The notes: generated by a model from the letters alone, not told the origin. A stretch of DNA of 35,651 bases from Chitinophagaceae bacterium (GCA_025363355.1 JANYEB010000227.1:1-35651); one strand, 5' to 3'. Numbered from the stretch's first letter, positions 17,889 through 26,411 are shown. Numbers and translations are program-made.

Positions 17889-18593
17889 ATGGTACAAGTA
17901 GAAACTATGTTTAAAAACCCATTTTCCTCCGATGAAATTACCCCAAATCGCCTACACGTTTTTGCCGATGATGTTGTAGGTAAATTAGATGCCGATAATG
18001 CTAATGGCGAATTCAATGGCATTATTAACAACATTAACACAGCCAGCCAAAACCTTAAAGATGAGTTGGGCGATGTAGAAACTACCGTTGCAGTTCAAAA
18101 AGGTAAAACCTTAACTGTAAATGATGTCATCAAGGAATTTAAAACTTATATGAGCGATAACGAAGGCGTTATTGCCAAAGCTGTTGGTGGCAAAAAGAAA
18201 CCTGCTTTTTTAGAATTTTATCCTCAAGGTGTTAGCCAATACAGCAATATTACTAAAACTAAAATTGACAGTGTGTTAGACCAAGTATTTAATGCTGCCG
18301 ATAACAATAAAGTAGCTATTGGTAAAGACCTTGAAAAAGAATTAAAAGCTTTTAAAGCCGATTATACTGCTGCACGTAAGTTACAAGTTAACCAAAAAGG
18401 TACAGTAAAAGACAATAGGGTAGATAAAACCAATAATAGAAAAGCACTTGAAATAGCTTTACTACAAGCCACATATACTGTAGGTAACAGTTTTACTGGC
18501 GATGTGGCAAAGTGCAGCAGCTTTTTTAATTTTAGTTTATTGTATGCAGTAAGTGGGGGCAAAAAGGCAAAAGTGGTAACACCCAATAAGTAA
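17889..18593 (+). CDS. Conserved-looking hypothetical protein, 234 residues, no recognised family
   Basis: I do not recognise this protein. It has no signal peptide or membrane segment and is rich in Lys, Asp and Asn, with long helical stretches (about residues 40-65, 120-165, 180-200). Notable stretches are KPAFLEFYPQGVSQYSNI in the middle, a basic region KGTVKDNRVDKTNNRKALEI, and a C-terminal hydrophobic part SFFNFSLLYAVSGGKK. It looks cytosolic. It is a single gene flanked by the 42-bp hairpin array upstream and its own strong terminator downstream, and its codons are somewhat richer in G and C than those of its neighbours, as in well-expressed genes. Met1 at 17889 is used; Met7 is an alternative. 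A structural, nucleic-acid-binding or phage-derived role are all possible, none supported. Confidence 0.75.
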   Translation: MVQVETMFKNPFSSDEITPNRLHVFADDVVGKLDADNANGEFNGIINNINTASQNLKDELGDVETTVAVQKGKTLTVNDVIKEFKTYMSDNEGVIAKAVGGKKKPAFLEFYPQGVSQYSNITKTKIDSVLDQVFNAADNNKVAIGKDLEKELKAFKADYTAARKLQVNQKGTVKDNRVDKTNNRKALEIALLQATYTVGNSFTGDVAKCSSFFNFSLLYAVSGGKKAKVVTPNK

Positions 18594-18600
18594 TAATACT

Positions 18601-18645
18601 AACAGGGTTGATACTTTTTAAAGAGTTATCAACCCTGTTTTATTT
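18601..18645 (+). terminator. Intrinsic terminator after the 234-residue protein gene
   Basis: AACAGGGTTGATA (18601-18613) pairs perfectly with TATCAACCCTGTT (18627-18639), followed by TTATTTG. It begins 7 bp after the stop codon. Confidence 0.88.
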
Positions 18646-18677
18646 GTAATTACTCCCTAACATTGCATTTCAAAATA

Positions 18678-18720
18678 TTTTAATAAAACGAAAGCTATAT
18701 TAAAACTTTCTACATACTTT
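18678..18720 (+). repeat. Leader-like direct repeat, copy 1 (decayed, upstream of the MNT gene)
   Basis: Matches 19465-19507 at 38 of 43 positions without gaps. Copy 2 covers the leader and first codons of the second T9SS gene. In copy 1 the ATG has become ATT, and translation of the rest (IKTFY against MKIFY) is still recognisable. Confidence 0.7.
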
Positions 18721-18726
18721 GTATGT
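18712..18726. promoter_or_regulatory. Short palindrome upstream of the MNT/HEPN pair (candidate operator)
   Basis: ACATAC-TTT-GTATGT is a perfect 6-bp inverted repeat about 48 bp before the MNT start. Many toxin-antitoxin pairs repress themselves through such sites. The site is short and could arise by chance. Confidence 0.35.
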
Positions 18727-18773
18727 GAAACAATGTTATTGAGGCTTTCTATTAAAACTTAAATAAATGGATA

Positions 18774-19088
18774 ATGATAACAACTCAGAACATACAACAG
18801 GTTATTAATAACATACAGCAATTTTATAAACCCGAAAAAATAATGCTGTTTGGTTCGGCTGCTGCAAATACAATGACAGAGGATAGTGATATAGACCTAA
18901 TAGTAATAAAACAAACCAACGAACCAAAACATACTCGCAGTGCAGCCATTTATAAACATTTAATGAGCCTAAAAATGCCCTTAGATATTATGGTTTATAC
19001 ACCACAGGAATATAACATAGAAGCTAATAATCCTTACTCATTTTTGCATAATGCTTTAATCAATTCAAGAGTGGTATATGAACGATAA
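18774..19088 (+). CDS. MNT-type minimal nucleotidyltransferase (partner of a HEPN protein)
   Basis: A 104-residue protein of the DNA polymerase beta-like nucleotidyltransferase superfamily. G27-S28 followed by the D39-x-D41 pair (FGSAAANTMTEDSDIDLIVI) is the catalytic signature, and D71 in PLDIMVY is the likely third acidic residue, so the active site looks intact. In known MNT/HEPN toxin-antitoxin systems such proteins AMPylate the HEPN RNase and neutralise it; that role is inferred here from the family and the neighbour. The gene ends inside the start of the HEPN gene (11-bp overlap), a sign of translational coupling. It has its own start 180 bp after the previous gene and beyond that gene's terminator. 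Confidence 0.9.
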   Translation: MITTQNIQQVINNIQQFYKPEKIMLFGSAAANTMTEDSDIDLIVIKQTNEPKHTRSAAIYKHLMSLKMPLDIMVYTPQEYNIEANNPYSFLHNALINSRVVYER

Positions 19089-19404
19089 AGAGAAAGTAAT
19101 GCAAAGTTGGGTACAAAAAGCCGAACACGATTTAGGCACTGCAAAAATCACTTATTTACATTTGCCCAAATACTACGATACCATTGCATTTCATTGCCAA
19201 CAAACTGTTGAAAAATGTATTAAAGCATTGCTTGTTTCTTACGATATTTCTTTTGTAAAAACACACGATTTAGTATATTTGATTTCGCTACTAAAAGATA
19301 AAATAGTTGTAGAAGAATCTTTAGTTGATGATATCATTGCATTGAATAGCTTTAGTGTGCAAATAAGATATCCTAACGAATTAATTGCACTTACAAAAGA
19401 ATAA
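19078..19404 (+). CDS. HEPN-domain protein, C-terminally truncated by stop codons
   Basis: A 108-residue HEPN protein of the PF05168 type. The family pattern is clear: an N-terminal helix WVQKAEHDLGTA, the core FHCQQTVEKCIKALL, then THDLVYLISLL and a late RYP motif (R97). It is the expected RNase or regulatory partner of the MNT protein encoded just upstream. The frame meets TAA at 19402 and again TAA at 19411. If both are ignored it continues with AITTAETFYNLTIQIINF to 19470, which looks like the last helix of a normal, longer family member (about 125-135 residues). The gene therefore seems to have recently lost its C-terminal helix. Whether the short product folds and is active is unknown. 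Sequencing error is possible but would need to hit two codons. Confidence 0.85.
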   Translation: MNDKEKVMQSWVQKAEHDLGTAKITYLHLPKYYDTIAFHCQQTVEKCIKALLVSYDISFVKTHDLVYLISLLKDKIVVEESLVDDIIALNSFSVQIRYPNELIALTKE

Positions 19405-19470
19405 TTAGAATAAGCAATAACAACTGCCGAAACATTTTATAACTTAACAATACAAATAATAAATTTTTAA
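19405..19470 (+). pseudogene. Detached C-terminal helix of the HEPN gene
   Basis: In the HEPN frame, after TAA (19402-19404), Leu-Glu, and a second TAA (19411-19413), the sequence AITTAETFYNLTIQIINF follows before a stop at 19468-19470. Alternating hydrophobic spacing and the A-x-x-FYN pattern resemble the final HEPN helix. Confidence 0.55.
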
Positions 19471-19507
19471 TAAAACGAAAACTATATGAAAATTTTCTAC
19501 AAACATT
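19465..19507 (+). repeat. Leader-like direct repeat, copy 2 (leader and start of the second T9SS gene)
   Basis: The intact copy of the 43-bp sequence also found at 18678-18720. It contains TTAATAAAACGAAAACTAT and then the ATG at 19486. The two copies bracket the MNT/HEPN pair. Confidence 0.7.
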
Positions 19508-22500
19508 CCCTTAAATTATTAATGTGTTTGATAGTATTTGCAAGCACAACAATTTTAAATGCACAAACTGGAACACCAGGCAATGCCTTAAATTTTGATG
19601 GAAACAATAATTATGTAGATTGTGGTAATGCTAGCAATTTACAAATTACACAAGGAACAATAGAAGCCTGGATTAGAACTTCAGATGCTGGTCCAGATTA
19701 TAGGGGCATTGTGGTGAAAAATTATGCTTATGGCTTGTATTTAAAAGATAATATTTTAGTTGCTTATGGCTACACCTCTGGTACAGAGTTTTCTACAGGC
19801 ATCAATTTAGCAGATGGTAAATGGCATCACGTAGCACTTAGTTTTGATGCTAGTGTAAGCAATGGATCGTCAATTTATGTTGATGGTAATTTAGCACTAA
19901 ACTTTACGTTCGATAATCTAAATCAAAATTTTGGTTTAGCAATTGGCTGTTCTTTAGGAAGTGGTGCAGGCGGCGTAGTAAGTCAATTTTTTACAGGTAG
20001 TATAGATGAAGTTAGAGTTTGGAATAGCATCAGAACTCAGACACAATTACAGGCTGCAATGTACAATGTTATAAGTGCTAGCACAGCCAATTTAACTGCC
20101 TACTACAACTTTAATAATGGTACTGCAAATGCCAATAATGTTGGTATCACTAACTTAACTGATAGTACCTCAAATGCTAATAATGGCACACTAAATAATT
20201 TTATTTTAAATGGAAATATTAGCAATTGGGTTGAAAGTTATGCAATGGTTGTGCCAACAGCAACAGCAGCAACAAGTGCAACCTTAAATGTATTTACAGC
20301 CAATTGGACAGCACCTGCAATAGGTGTTGTAGATAATTATTTATTAGATGTTTCTATTGATTCATCTTTTGTTTCTTATGTAAGTGGCTATAATGGTTTA
20401 AGTGTTTCAGGAACATCTCAAGCTGTTACAGGGTTGAACCCTTCTACAACATATTACTATCGTGTGAGTGCAAATAAAGCAAGTGTTACAGGGCAGGGTG
20501 GTTATTCAAATAAAATTACCACAAGCACTAATACTTGTAGCATTACCACAAGTACGTTTACAGTTACTGCTTGCGATACTTACACTTGGGTTGCAAAAGG
20601 CAATAAAGTGTATACTGTAAGTAATAATACAGATACTATTACTTTAGTTAATGCAGGTGGATGCGATAGTGTTATTACATTAAATTTAACGATTAACAAT
20701 AGCAGTTCATCAACTACTACAACAACATCTTGTGATAGTTTATGGTGGAATGGAATAAAATATACATCAAGTGGCACTTACACTTTTGTTACACCAAATG
20801 CAGTCGGCTGCGACTCAACAGCAACGCTAGTTCTAACAGTAAACAATAGTTCAACATCATTAACCACAGCAAGTGCTTGTGATAGTTTAACTTGGAATGG
20901 TGTTAAATATACTTCAAGTGGAACTTATACATTCTCTACAACAAATAGTGTAGGCTGCGATTCAACAGCAACACTAGTTTTAACTATTAATCATCCATCG
21001 TCATCAACCACTAATCGTACTCTTTGTAATGGTCAATTGCCTTATACTTGGAATGGTTTAACTTTTAATACAGCAGGCACACAAACAGCACATTTAACAA
21101 ATAGTGCAGGTTGCGATAGTGCAGCAACTTTGGTATTAGCTACAATTGCTAATCCATCTGTAACCATTCAGGGTGGTAAAGCATTTTGTGGTTCTCCTGC
21201 CACTACAAAGCTTACTGCTACTATAGTTCCAAATAATGGTGGTGTATCTTATTTATGGAAAAGTTTGGCATTTAACGATAACAATTGGCAAGTTGCTGGT
21301 ATAGATTCTACAATTAATGTAAGTGTAGCATTGCCTACACAATATCAATTAACAGTAACAATTGCAGGATGTGGCACATTGTTATCAAATCAACAAGGAG
21401 TAATACCAGTTACACCACCAAATGTTAGCCTTTCGCCTAGTCCAGTTACTAGTATTTGCAATAATAATATTGTAACTTTTACTGCATCTTCTACTAATAC
21501 AGATATCAATAATTATGCTTTTTATCAAGCAACTAATTTATTGCAAAATGATACTGCCAAAACATACAATACACCAATACTAACAACTGCAAATAATGGA
21601 CAAGTTTACACAGTGGAAGCCACTAATAACAAACCAGTATTTAATGGTGTAATTGACGAAAATTTTTGGGGAATTCAATTAGCAAGTTCAATGAGTGGTG
21701 CAGCACCAAGTTTTGGAGCAGGACACGAATTAAATGCCCTATATGCAAGAGCAGACAGCAACAATGTATATTTTGCAATTGCAGGAAATGTTAAAGATCA
21801 AAATAGAATTATGCTGTTTATAGATAGCAAAGTTGGGGGCTATAATAATGGCAATTATGGTAGAGGCGGATTAGGTAATATTGCTATGAGAAACATTAAT
21901 TCAGGTATCACTTTTGATGCAGGGTTTTATGCAGATTATATTTTAGGAATTGGAACAGATGCAACATCAAGTCAATATTATTTTGACTTATATACAATGA
22001 GTGGCACTGCTGGTAGTGGTGGTGGTCCTAATAATTATCTTGGAACAAATTTAAGTCCTGCAAGTGGCTATTCTTTAAGTGCAAGTCCTGCAAATGGATT
22101 GCAAACACGTGGCTTTGAAATTGCAATTCCTAAAACTGCTATTGGCTATACAGGTGGCGATATTCAAGTAATGGCAATGTACAGTGCAGATAATGGTTTT
22201 TTAAGTAATCAATTTTTAACAAGAGCCAATTTAGGTGCAGGAAGTTATGGTAATGGAGCAGTAAATTTTGGTGCAGCACCACCAAATCCAATTTCAATTC
22301 CATTAGAAACAATGCAGGCTTCTTGTAAAGCAATTGTAACAACTACAGTAACTGTAAAACCAAATTTAACATCAACCACCACAACCAGTGCTTGTGATAG
22401 TTTTGTATGGAATAACGTAACTTATAAAACATCTGGCATATATACATTTACTGCTTTGGGAAGCAATGGTTGCGATAGTATAGCTACATTAAATTTAACC

Positions 22501-23883
22501 ATTAATCATCCAACAGTATCTACAAATAATATTGCTGCTTGCGATAGTTTGGTATGGAATGGTACAACATATTTTGTAAGTGGAACTTACACATACGCTA
22601 CTACAAATAGCAATGGATGCGATAGTACTGCTACCTTAAATCTTACAATAAATCATCCTAGTACATCGTCTGTTACTCAAACTGTTTGCGATAGTTTAAT
22701 TTGGAATAATGTAAAATATACTTCAAGTGGAACATACACTTACGTTACACCAAATGCAATGGGTTGCGATAGTACAGCATCACTTATTTTAACAGTAAAT
22801 CACAGCACAACATCTGTAACTACACAAACTGTATGTGATAGTTTAACTTGGAATAATATTAAATATACTTCAAGTGGAACATATACTTATACTACACCAA
22901 ATGCAGTAGGTTGCGATAGTACAGCAAAACTTGTATTAACAGTAAATCATAGCATAACAATTACAACCACACAAACAGCTTGCGATAGTTTAACTTGGAA
23001 TGGACTAACCTATTTTACAAGTGGAATTTATACTTATTCTACAACAAGTGCCGCAGGCTGTGATAGCACAACTACGTTGAATTTAACTATTAATGTAACT
23101 CCTGTAAGTCCAACCATTACAACTAGTACTTTAAATGTTACGATACCCGCAACAGCTGTTGCTTATAGTTGTAACACAGTAAGTGGAGCTACAACTTATA
23201 CTTGGAGTTACACAGGAACTGGAGTAACTATTGCATCTGGTCAAGGCACAACTGCCATCACAGCAGATTTTGATGCTACTGCCACAAATGGCGATATACA
23301 AGTAGTTGCGAGCAATGGAACTTGTAGTAGTGCACCAACCACTGCATCAATTATTTTACCTACAACACTTAGTAATTTTGTTGTATCTAAAGTAAATAAA
23401 ACTGTATTGGTAAAATGGACAACAGCAAGTGAAATCAATAGCAAAAACTTTGAGGTTCAAAGAAGCATTGATGGCAGAAACTTTGTAACTGTTGGAACTA
23501 TTGCTGCTAAAGGGTTTGCAAGTGAATACAGCTATGTAGATGAAAAACCATTTACAGGTGTAAATTACTTCAGATTAAAACAAGTTGATAATGATGGCAA
23601 GTTTGCAATATCAATAGTTAAACACGTTAAGTTTGGTGCTGATGTTAAGTTTGTGGTAAACATTTATCCTAATCCTGCAACAGAAATTTTAAATGTTAGC
23701 ATTTCAAATGCTGATGCTAAACAGATTAATATACTGAATATATTAGGTAAAATTATTTATTCAACTAATGTTACTACTGTAGGAACAATTCAATTGCCAA
23801 CCAAAAATTTAAGTGCTGGAACTTATTTTGTTGAAATTATTTCTAATGAAAATAGAGCAGTTGAGAAGTTTATTAAAAAATAA
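19486..23883 (+). CDS. T9SS-secreted multidomain protein with LamG, Fn3-like, CBM9-like and short Cys-pair modules
   Basis: A 1465-residue secreted protein. A signal peptide (1-27, ending LNAQ) is followed by a LamG/concanavalin-type domain (about 30-235: NALNFDGNNNYVDCG, IEAWIRT, GKWHHVALSFD, GSIDEVRVWN). Then come an Fn3-like domain (about 255-350), four short modules of the type in the giant protein (about 348-555) and an Ig-like stretch. A CBM9/DOMON-like domain follows (about 715-945: NGVIDENFWG, NALYARADSNNVYFAIAG, MLFIDSK), then five more short modules (about 960-1203), the shared PKD/Ig-like segment and linker, and a T9SS type A sorting domain from about residue 1390 (VNIYPNPA...GTYFVEI...KFIKK). 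The LamG and CBM9-like domains suggest glycan binding at the cell surface; no catalytic domain is seen. No consensus promoter is visible upstream. Confidence 0.93.
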   Translation: MKIFYKHSLKLLMCLIVFASTTILNAQTGTPGNALNFDGNNNYVDCGNASNLQITQGTIEAWIRTSDAGPDYRGIVVKNYAYGLYLKDNILVAYGYTSGTEFSTGINLADGKWHHVALSFDASVSNGSSIYVDGNLALNFTFDNLNQNFGLAIGCSLGSGAGGVVSQFFTGSIDEVRVWNSIRTQTQLQAAMYNVISASTANLTAYYNFNNGTANANNVGITNLTDSTSNANNGTLNNFILNGNISNWVESYAMVVPTATAATSATLNVFTANWTAPAIGVVDNYLLDVSIDSSFVSYVSGYNGLSVSGTSQAVTGLNPSTTYYYRVSANKASVTGQGGYSNKITTSTNTCSITTSTFTVTACDTYTWVAKGNKVYTVSNNTDTITLVNAGGCDSVITLNLTINNSSSSTTTTTSCDSLWWNGIKYTSSGTYTFVTPNAVGCDSTATLVLTVNNSSTSLTTASACDSLTWNGVKYTSSGTYTFSTTNSVGCDSTATLVLTINHPSSSTTNRTLCNGQLPYTWNGLTFNTAGTQTAHLTNSAGCDSAATLVLATIANPSVTIQGGKAFCGSPATTKLTATIVPNNGGVSYLWKSLAFNDNNWQVAGIDSTINVSVALPTQYQLTVTIAGCGTLLSNQQGVIPVTPPNVSLSPSPVTSICNNNIVTFTASSTNTDINNYAFYQATNLLQNDTAKTYNTPILTTANNGQVYTVEATNNKPVFNGVIDENFWGIQLASSMSGAAPSFGAGHELNALYARADSNNVYFAIAGNVKDQNRIMLFIDSKVGGYNNGNYGRGGLGNIAMRNINSGITFDAGFYADYILGIGTDATSSQYYFDLYTMSGTAGSGGGPNNYLGTNLSPASGYSLSASPANGLQTRGFEIAIPKTAIGYTGGDIQVMAMYSADNGFLSNQFLTRANLGAGSYGNGAVNFGAAPPNPISIPLETMQASCKAIVTTTVTVKPNLTSTTTTSACDSFVWNNVTYKTSGIYTFTALGSNGCDSIATLNLTINHPTVSTNNIAACDSLVWNGTTYFVSGTYTYATTNSNGCDSTATLNLTINHPSTSSVTQTVCDSLIWNNVKYTSSGTYTYVTPNAMGCDSTASLILTVNHSTTSVTTQTVCDSLTWNNIKYTSSGTYTYTTPNAVGCDSTAKLVLTVNHSITITTTQTACDSLTWNGLTYFTSGIYTYSTTSAAGCDSTTTLNLTINVTPVSPTITTSTLNVTIPATAVAYSCNTVSGATTYTWSYTGTGVTIASGQGTTAITADFDATATNGDIQVVASNGTCSSAPTTASIILPTTLSNFVVSKVNKTVLVKWTTASEINSKNFEVQRSIDGRNFVTVGTIAAKGFASEYSYVDEKPFTGVNYFRLKQVDNDGKFAISIVKHVKFGADVKFVVNIYPNPATEILNVSISNADAKQINILNILGKIIYSTNVTTVGTIQLPTKNLSAGTYFVEIISNENRAVEKFIKK
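23101..23723 (+). repeat. 623-bp module shared with the giant T9SS gene (copy 2)
   Basis: Gap-free match to 16661-17283 with mostly third-position differences. The last 150 bp of the two genes beyond it are clearly more diverged, although they encode the same kind of sorting domain. Confidence 0.85.
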
Positions 23884-23980
23884 ACTTAGTCTATAATTAA
23901 ATAATTTATCTTGATAGATTTAATCTATTTAAAATCTAAGATGCATATTAAGCAAATTAAAATTTAGTAATTATTTAGGT

Positions 23981-24020
23981 AATAAGAAAAGTCAGCAGTT
24001 TCGTGCTGACTTTTCTTATT
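23981..24020. terminator. Bidirectional terminator between the second T9SS gene and dapD
   Basis: AATAAGAAAAGTCAGCA (23981-23997) and TGCTGACTTTTCTTATT (24004-24020) form a perfect 17-bp stem with a 6-base loop. The A-rich and T-rich arms let it work for both of the converging transcription units. The rest of 23884-24031 shows nothing else. Confidence 0.9.
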
Positions 24021-24031
24021 ATAATAATTTA

Positions 24032-24844
24032 CTAAACACTTACATTAAAATCTCTTAGTGCATCATTTAAACTTGTTTTTAAATCTGTACTTGGTTTACG
24101 TTGACCTATAATTAATGCACATCCAACTTGATATTCGCCAGCTGGAAACTTCTTTGCAAAACTACCAGGGATCACAACACTTCTTGCAGGAACTCTTCCA
24201 CGATATTCAATTGGCGTATCACCACTCACATCAATGATTCTAGTACTTTGAGTTAAAACAACATTTGCTCCTAACACAGCTTCTTTTTCAACAACAACCC
24301 CTTCAACAACTATACATCTGCTGCCAATAAAACAACCATCTTCAATAATTACTGGAGTTGCTTGTAATGGTTCAAGAACGCCACCAATTCCAACACCACC
24401 ACTCAAATGAACGTGCTTTCCAATTTGGGCACAGCTACCAACTGTAGCCCAAGTATCAACCATCGTGCCTTCATCAACATAAGCACCAATGTTTACATAG
24501 CTTGGCATTAACACAACACTTCTGCCAATGTATGCACCATAACGAGCAACAGCGTGTGGTACAGCTCTAACGCCAAGTGAAGCATAATCTTTTTTCAATA
24601 ACATTTTATCGTAAAACTCAAAAGGTTCAAGATTCCAAGTTTGCATTGGTTGTATTGAAAAGTATAAGAGAATGGCTTGTTTAACCCATTCATTTACTTT
24701 CCACGAAGTTCCTGTTGGATAAGCAGTACGTAATCTGCCTTTGTCAACCTCTTCAATAACAGCTTTTACAGCATCAATGTATAACGGCTGTTTTAATAAT
24801 TCCCTATCAACCCAAACTTCTTGTATTAATTTTTGTAATTCCAT
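24032..24844 (-). CDS. dapD: 2,3,4,5-tetrahydropyridine-2,6-dicarboxylate N-succinyltransferase (DapD)
   Basis: Transfers a succinyl group from succinyl-CoA to tetrahydrodipicolinate in the succinylase branch of lysine and meso-diaminopimelate synthesis, in the cytosol. The 270 residues match the usual length. An N-terminal helical domain (RTAYPTGTSWKVNEWVKQA) precedes a left-handed beta-helix of hexapeptide repeats (about 95-230: MPSYVNIGAYVDEGTMVDTW, GSCAQIGKHVHLSGGVGIGG, EDGCFIGSRCIVVEG), a layout typical of DapD trimers. The gene follows purH by 52 bp on the same strand with no terminator between them, so it is probably the last gene of the pur transcript. Lysine/cell-wall and purine synthesis have no direct link, so this may be simple co-transcription. 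Confidence 0.97.
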   Translation of the reverse strand: MELQKLIQEVWVDRELLKQPLYIDAVKAVIEEVDKGRLRTAYPTGTSWKVNEWVKQAILLYFSIQPMQTWNLEPFEFYDKMLLKKDYASLGVRAVPHAVARYGAYIGRSVVLMPSYVNIGAYVDEGTMVDTWATVGSCAQIGKHVHLSGGVGIGGVLEPLQATPVIIEDGCFIGSRCIVVEGVVVEKEAVLGANVVLTQSTRIIDVSGDTPIEYRGRVPARSVVIPGSFAKKFPAGEYQVGCALIIGQRKPSTDLKTSLNDALRDFNVSV

Positions 24845-24896
24845 TATGCAAACTTAATATGTATGATGATTTGTTCTGATGTTCTTAGGAAATTAA

Positions 24897-26411
24897 TTAA
24901 TGTTTAAAATGCCTCACTCCAGTAAATATCATCGCAATGCCGTGTTCATTAGCAGCAGCAATTGAATCTTCATCTTTAATGCTGCCACCAGTTTGCATAA
25001 TTGTTTTAATGCCATATTTAGCAGCTAAATCAACAGTGTCTCTCATTGGGAAAAAAGCATCAGAAACAAGCACTGCATCTTTAGCTAAATCACCTGCTTG
25101 TTCAAGTGCAATTTTAGCAGAACCAACACGATTCATTTGTCCAGCACCAACACCTAAAGTTCTATTGTTATTACCAACAACTATTGCATTTGACTTAACG
25201 TGTTTTACAATTTTCCAAAGAAACAAAGCGGTGTCGAAGTCTTGTATTGTTGGCTGTGATTGGGTTACAACCTTGCAATCTTCTTTTACAATTTTATAAT
25301 TATCTGCTTCTTGAACCAGTAAACCACCAGCAATATTTGCCACAACAAGTTTACTTTTTGTTTTGTTATTTGCTAAAGTTAGCAAACGAATATTCTTCTT
25401 TTTTGATAGCAATTCAAATGCTACAGTACTAAATGATGGTGCAATAATTATTTCTAAAAATATGTTTGATAAGAGTTCAGCAGTAGGCAAATCAACTTCA
25501 TCATTGATAGCTACTATGCCACCAAAAATAGAAGTTGTATCAGCTTCATAACAATTTGTAAAAGCTTCTAAAACTGTTTTGCCAATACCAACTCCACAAG
25601 GATTCGAGTGTTTAATAGCAACAGCAGCAATCTCCTCAAACTCTTGTAGTAATTGTAATGCAGCGTTTGCATCTTGAATATTATTGTAAGATAATTCTTT
25701 GCCGTGCAATTGCTTAGCATTACCAATGCTATATTCATTTGCAATTGGATTTACATAAAATGCAGCTTGTTGGTGTGGATTTTCACCATAGCGTAAATCT
25801 TGTTTTTTCTCAAAAGTTATCGTTAAACTTTCTGGAAATTGTTCTTGCGTTAAATAACCAGCAATTAAAGTATCATAACTTGATGTATGCCTGAAAACCT
25901 TTGCTGCCAAGGCTTTTCGATGTTCATTGGTTAATTCTTTTTTCTCCCACAAATCAATTGTGCTGATATAATCATTAGCATCACACAATACAACCACATC
26001 TTCAAAATTCTTTGCTGCACTGCGTAGCATTGATGGTCCACCAATATCAATATTTTCTATACACTCATCAAATTCTACATTAGGTTTTGTAATTGTTTCT
26101 TTAAAAGGATACAAATTCACAACTACAAAATCTATTCGTTCAATGTTGTTGTCAGTCATTTGTTTTTGGTGAGATTCCAAACTTGATTTTCCAAGTAAAC
26201 CACCGTGAACATTGGGATGCAGCGTTTTCACTCTTCCATCTAAAATTTCTGGAAAGCCAGTTATTACAGAAATATTTTTTACAGGCAAACCAGCTGCTTC
26301 AATAGTTTTTTGTGTGCCACCAGTTGATATTAATTCAACATTATTGTTGTGCAAACGAGTTGCTAATGCTATCAAATTTGTTTTGTCCGAAACACTTAGT
26401 AATGCTCTCAT
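24897..26411 (-). CDS. purH: Bifunctional AICAR formyltransferase / IMP cyclohydrolase (PurH)
   Basis: Catalyses the last two steps to IMP: formylation of AICAR with 10-formyltetrahydrofolate, then ring closure. The N-terminal MGS-like cyclohydrolase domain (about 1-140: ISTGGTQKTIEAAGLPV, GRVKTLHPNVHGGLL) is followed by the formyltransferase domain (about 145-504: LRYGENPHQQAAFY, AIKHSNPCGVGIG, SDAFFPMRD). The 504 residues are close to the usual 505-530. The ATG at 26411 abuts the purN stop codon at 26412 directly, so translation is probably coupled. Confidence 0.98.
   Translation of the reverse strand: MRALLSVSDKTNLIALATRLHNNNVELISTGGTQKTIEAAGLPVKNISVITGFPEILDGRVKTLHPNVHGGLLGKSSLESHQKQMTDNNIERIDFVVVNLYPFKETITKPNVEFDECIENIDIGGPSMLRSAAKNFEDVVVLCDANDYISTIDLWEKKELTNEHRKALAAKVFRHTSSYDTLIAGYLTQEQFPESLTITFEKKQDLRYGENPHQQAAFYVNPIANEYSIGNAKQLHGKELSYNNIQDANAALQLLQEFEEIAAVAIKHSNPCGVGIGKTVLEAFTNCYEADTTSIFGGIVAINDEVDLPTAELLSNIFLEIIIAPSFSTVAFELLSKKKNIRLLTLANNKTKSKLVVANIAGGLLVQEADNYKIVKEDCKVVTQSQPTIQDFDTALFLWKIVKHVKSNAIVVGNNNRTLGVGAGQMNRVGSAKIALEQAGDLAKDAVLVSDAFFPMRDTVDLAAKYGIKTIMQTGGSIKDEDSIAAANEHGIAMIFTGVRHFKH

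Noticed and set aside
18594-19485. Mobile element carrying the MNT/HEPN pair
   Set aside because: No transposase, integrase or terminal inverted repeats; only the imperfect 43-bp direct repeats are present, which is too little to call an element.
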